Positions 60,987-64,000 of a stretch of DNA of 64,000 bases are shown piece by piece. The DNA is taken from positions 558,001 to 622,000 of the forward strand of contig NZ_LVJW01000003.1 of NCBI RefSeq assembly GCF_001708965.1, read 5' to 3'. A program made the position numbers and the translations under genes. The notes below the pieces were generated by a model. It worked only from the letters and a program-made list of their open reading frames with translations, made no database searches and was not told the DNA's origin. Each line of letters starts with the position of its first letter. The stretch's first letter is position 1. The DNA is from Candidatus Thiodiazotropha endoloripes (GTDB lineage: Bacteria; Pseudomonadota; Gammaproteobacteria; Chromatiales; Chromatiaceae).

Positions 60987-61469
60987 ATGCGTATAGGACA
61001 GGGTTATGATGCTCACCGTTTCGAGTCCGGCTCCCCGTTGGTGCTCGGTGGGGTCGAGGTGCCACACGATCAGGGCCTGAAGGCCCATTCCGATGGGGAT
61101 GTGCTGATTCATGCGCTTTGTGATGCTCTACTTGGTGCGGCTTGCCTGGGTGACATCGGGCGGCACTTTCCCGATAACGACCCAGCCTATGCAGGCATTG
61201 ACAGCCGGGAACTGCTTCGTCAGGTCATGCAGCAACTGCAGGAGCTGGGCCTCAAGCTTGCCAATGCGGATATGACCATCGTTGCTCAGAAACCCAAGCT
61301 GTCACCCTATATCGATGAGATGAGGTCCCTGTTGGCCGGGGATCTGCAAACCAATCTCGATCGGGTCAACATCAAGGCCACCACCACCGAGGGTATGGGT
61401 TTTACCGGTCGGGGGGAGGGCATTGCCGCACTGGCCAGCGTACTGCTGGTGGAAAAAACCAGTGAGTGA
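60987..61469 (+). CDS. ispF: 2-C-methyl-D-erythritol 2,4-cyclodiphosphate synthase
   Basis: IspF (160 residues) closes the cyclodiphosphate in the isoprenoid pathway. The zinc ligands are in [10 protein letters not shown] (Asp and His) and [19 protein letters not shown] (His), with [18 protein letters not shown] and [20 protein letters not shown] near the end. ATG at 60987 follows a 201-base gap after the HDOD gene. It overlaps the start of truD by 8 bases. Confidence 0.96.
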   Translation: MRIGQGYDAHRFESGSPLVLGGVEVPHDQGLKAHSDGDVLIHALCDALLGAACLGDIGRHFPDNDPAYAGIDSRELLRQVMQQLQELGLKLANADMTIVAQKPKLSPYIDEMRSLLAGDLQTNLDRVNIKATTTEGMGFTGRGEGIAALASVLLVEKTSE

Positions 61470-62523
61470 TCAATCCTGGATAACCCTGGCGCAGATGCCC
61501 TACGCTCATGGCAGTCCCGTTGGCGGTGGTGTGATCAGATCCTGCGCTGATGATTTTCAGGTGGATGAAGAGCTCGGTTTCCTGCCGGATGATGAGGGGG
61601 AGCACCTGCTGGTTCAGATCAGAAAAAGAGAGACCAATACCCAGTGGCTTGCGGGCCAGCTGGCGCGTCTGGCCGGGATCGACAGAAAGGATGTGGGTTT
61701 CGCCGGTTTGAAAGACCGTCATGCGGTGACCACTCAGTGGTTCTCACTGGGGATGGCGGGTAAGCCTGAGCCTGACTGGCATGCCCTGGACGACGATCTG
61801 ATCGAAGTGCTGGCAGTCCATCGGCACAAAAAGAAGCTGCGCCGAGGTAACCTGTGGGGTAACCGTTTCGTACTCAGAATCCGGCAACTCAGTGGTGCTC
61901 AGGAGGCCATTGAAGCGCGTCTCCTGCAGTTGCAGGGAGCTGGAATGCCCAACTATTTCGGAGAGCAGCGTTTTGGCCATGATTACAGTAACCTGGATCA
62001 GGCGAATCGCCTGTTCTCGCCATCCAGGCCGCGACTCAATCGATCGTTACGCGGGCTGATTATTTCAGCAGCCAGATCGCAGCTGTTTAACCAGGTTCTG
62101 GCTACCCGAATCGAACAGGGAAACTGGAACAGTCCGATACCAGGTGACTATTTTCAACTGGATGGCAGTCGGGGCTGTTTTGCAGACCATGAAGAGGAGC
62201 CCGATCGGCTGGTCAGCCGCTGTGCATCACTGGATATACATCCGACCGGTCCGCTCTGGGGGCGTGGCCGGAGTCTGGTCAAACAGGCGGCAGAGAGTCT
62301 GGAAGGGCAGGTGCTGGCCCCCTTTGAGCTGTGGCGAAATGGCCTGGAACATGTAGGATTACAACAGGAGCGGAGGCCGATGAGAGTCGCTCTGAACGGC
62401 TTGGAGTGGCAGTTTCTTGAGGAGGGGGATCTGGAGCTGAGGTTCTTTCTGCCAGCCGGTTGTTATGCCACAGCCATGTTGCGTGAACTGCTTGTCTACG
62501 AACTTCCTGCAGTCCAGGAGTAA
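61462..62523 (+). CDS. truD: tRNA pseudouridine(13) synthase
   Basis: TruD (353 residues) makes pseudouridine at tRNA position 13. It has the catalytic Asp in [18 protein letters not shown], plus [20 protein letters not shown] and [23 protein letters not shown] at 61462 (SDQSW...) gives the usual length and overlaps ispF by 8 bases, coupling the two. In E. coli surE follows truD; here it does not. Confidence 0.94.
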   Translation: MSDQSWITLAQMPYAHGSPVGGGVIRSCADDFQVDEELGFLPDDEGEHLLVQIRKRETNTQWLAGQLARLAGIDRKDVGFAGLKDRHAVTTQWFSLGMAGKPEPDWHALDDDLIEVLAVHRHKKKLRRGNLWGNRFVLRIRQLSGAQEAIEARLLQLQGAGMPNYFGEQRFGHDYSNLDQANRLFSPSRPRLNRSLRGLIISAARSQLFNQVLATRIEQGNWNSPIPGDYFQLDGSRGCFADHEEEPDRLVSRCASLDIHPTGPLWGRGRSLVKQAAESLEGQVLAPFELWRNGLEHVGLQQERRPMRVALNGLEWQFLEEGDLELRFFLPAGCYATAMLRELLVYELPAVQE

Positions 62524-62623
62524 CTACAGATTTAGTTTGAATAACAAATAGTTGCAGTCATTCATTAAGTCTGTATTACCCTGAATACTCGGGGGTGGTA
62601 AAAGAGGTTCTAAAATATAGGAT

Positions 62624-62640
62624 TGTTAACAGGCCCTAAG
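62624..62640 (+). repeat. Dispersed motif copy before the 347-residue gene
   Basis: TGTTAACAGGCCCTAAG abuts AAGGTG, the ribosome-binding site of the next gene. It fills part of the 128-base gap after truD. Confidence 0.65.
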
Positions 62641-62651
62641 AAGGTGATTCG

Positions 62652-63695
62652 ATGAAAGGTACACTCAGGCAACTCTGTTGCACGGTACAACGTAATTGCC
62701 ATATCTCTGATGCCCGTCATGGCACCGATTATGGTCTCTGTACCTACCTTTTAAAGATGCGGGAGTACTACCGCTGGGAGAACGGACTCGACTACGAGGC
62801 CTCTCTGACCAATGAATCCGTCGGCGATTGGCTTACAGCGCGGGAAGCGCTCTGGGAGTCCCTGGTGGATGACAACTTCGACTCCCTGCCGATCGATGGC
62901 CAGGTCTACGATCCTTTCGATGTGGAAGCCATCAACCAATCACTTGAACCCCTGGGGCTGGTCTACAGCGCGGGCTATGGTGCGAAAAACAAACCGCTCT
63001 TTTTTCTTGGGCACCTGGAACGTCGTGAGGAACCGGAGGGTATCTCGGTCTGGGTTGCCGGACGTGAGCTCGCCAGAGATTTATCCGCTCCAGCGGCGAT
63101 GAATCAGGGGGGACGCATCTATATCAGACGGGAGTCCTTTCGCCGGCTGCTGTGGGAGAAGTTTGAGAATTGGCGATGGCAGCGGGCCGATAATGCCCTG
63201 GGGCGGGCCTTCTCTCACTACGATTTTGAAAGTCAGCTTCAAAGCTCCCTTGATCTGATGGTGGAAAAAGAGCTGGCGGCCGTGTTGCTGCATGAGAAGG
63301 GAGAGTATCAGGCGGGACGGATACTGGGGGATCAGTGGAATGAGATGGTTCTGGAGCTCGGTCATTCCGTTGCCGAGCTGATGGTTCGTGCAGTCAGGGA
63401 TCATTGGGCCGATTGTCAGGTGACACTGCCTCAATTGCTGGAAGATGAGGATGTGGCCTCTCTGCATTTCTATATCGGCGGGTTGACCGGGATGCGTAAA
63501 TCCCTCTTCCCGGCGTTGATCTCAGCCTATGAAGGCTGGTATCAGGATAGAGACTGGCAACGTTTCTATCAGCTGGTATCCGAGGGACAGGCCCACTGGT
63601 CTGGATTGGCGACCCGACTGCTCGACTGTTACCGGAGTCGACCAGTCGATACCCGCTCTGCGATCAAACAGATGGTGGAAGAGAGTATTTTCTGA
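62652..63695 (+). CDS. Conserved protein of unknown function (347 aa)
   Basis: The 347-residue protein starts MKGTLRQLCCTVQRNCHISD and has LLKMREYYRWENGLDYEA, EPLGLVYSAGYGAKNKPLFF and IYIRRESFRRLLWEKFENWR. The CxxxVQRNCHIxDAxH start resembles a proteobacterial family I remember as Sfum_1244, not checked. It contains no enzyme motif I can name; it is rich in Trp and Glu and largely helical. It has no signal peptide. It stands alone after truD behind a dispersed repeat copy. Function is unknown. Confidence 0.78.
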   Translation: MKGTLRQLCCTVQRNCHISDARHGTDYGLCTYLLKMREYYRWENGLDYEASLTNESVGDWLTAREALWESLVDDNFDSLPIDGQVYDPFDVEAINQSLEPLGLVYSAGYGAKNKPLFFLGHLERREEPEGISVWVAGRELARDLSAPAAMNQGGRIYIRRESFRRLLWEKFENWRWQRADNALGRAFSHYDFESQLQSSLDLMVEKELAAVLLHEKGEYQAGRILGDQWNEMVLELGHSVAELMVRAVRDHWADCQVTLPQLLEDEDVASLHFYIGGLTGMRKSLFPALISAYEGWYQDRDWQRFYQLVSEGQAHWSGLATRLLDCYRSRPVDTRSAIKQMVEESIF

Positions 63696-63950
63696 AATAA
63701 GCAATAGCCACTTCAGCTGTGCAGAATCTGTTGTGCGTTGAGCTGGGCCGCCCTGTTTTATGAAACTTGTGAATCAGGTCATGCTGATTGAGGTGTTAAT
63801 TTCCCAAGTCAATCCGAATTTCATTGTATATGTCTTTACTACCTGGACAGCATCGATTTCAGATCGTTTTGTATTGGTTATTGATCACAGTGAGGTAGAT
63901 GCAATCCAAGGTTGATTAAAGAGAGCAGGATAGTGCTAAAAGGGAGCAGC

Positions 63951-64000
63951 ATGAGTCAGGTCAATCCAAAATTACTGATCGCTTTGGCAGTAGTCATACT
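63951..64000 (+). CDS. Start of a further gene, cut by the window edge
   Basis: AGGGAGCAGC precedes ATG at 63951, and 16 codons follow: MSQVNPKLLIALAVVI, a hydrophilic start leading into a hydrophobic run typical of a signal or membrane anchor. Identity cannot be told. The 255 bases upstream hold no gene. Confidence 0.6.
   Translation, partial: MSQVNPKLLIALAVVI

Overview
The window is a chromosomal segment of a gammaproteobacterium that very probably oxidises sulfur. The gene orders tig-clpP-clpX-lon-hupB-tRNA-ppiD, pyrG-kdsA-eno-ftsB-ispD-ispF-truD and mltD/methyltransferase-rnhA-dnaQ are gammaproteobacterial. A secreted Gly/Tyr/Trp-rich sulfur globule protein at 53829-54179 points to a sulfur-storing lineage such as Chromatiales/Sedimenticolaceae relatives; the genus is inference. 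Coding density is high, genes face both ways, and there is no rRNA, phage, CRISPR or complete insertion sequence.

Layout. 1-1.5 kb: the 3' end of a polymorphic (CDI-type) toxin with an RNase A-like tip and its immunity gene, AT-richer than the rest. 1.5-5.4 kb: a Pat-type acyl-CoA synthetase/GNAT protein acetyltransferase divergent from a class II HDAC-like deacetylase. 5.4-10.8 kb: a cysteine-peptidase-like protein, a lipoprotein, an AraC regulator divergent from an NmrA-type reductase, a BASS transporter, a thioesterase and an NTF2-like protein. 11.1-22.6 kb: parC, tRNA-Leu, the protein quality-control block tig-clpP-clpX-lon, hupB, tRNA-Val, tRNA-Asp and ppiD. 22.7-30.1 kb: fabI and a four-gene peptide-type ABC importer interrupted between its first two genes by a 201-bp MITE-like element. 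30.1-35.2 kb: a diguanylate cyclase, a small membrane protein, a DUF815 ATPase, dsbB, a TIGR00266 protein and a corrinoid adenosyltransferase. 35.3-39.2 kb: a Fur-box-preceded ferric iron ABC importer. 39.4-43.2 kb: OxyR-box-preceded katG and an rhlE-type helicase. 43.2-46.7 kb: a tandem pair of PqaA-like genes, the first destroyed by an internal deletion. 46.7-53.4 kb: a LysR regulator and tautomerase, small ORFs, mltD, a methyltransferase, rnhA, dnaQ and fnr. 53.8-62.5 kb: the sulfur globule protein gene, then pyrG-kdsA-eno-ftsB-ispD, an HDOD protein, ispF and truD. 62.6-64 kb: a conserved protein of unknown function and the first codons of another gene.

Regulatory sites can be read directly at several places: a heat-shock-type promoter before lon, a consensus sigma-70 promoter before hupB, a Fur box before the iron importer, a tandem OxyR site before katG and an exact FNR box about 270 bases upstream of fnr. 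A short motif, GTTAACAGGCCCTAAG, recurs at six or more gene borders, sometimes as a hairpin, and in one place encodes the last residues of DsbB; it looks like a small dispersed repeat family of this genome. No complete new multi-gene system is evident. The most unusual items are the MITE lying 6 bases before a start codon, the dispersed motif family, the decayed PqaA duplicate and the divergent acetyltransferase/deacetylase pair.
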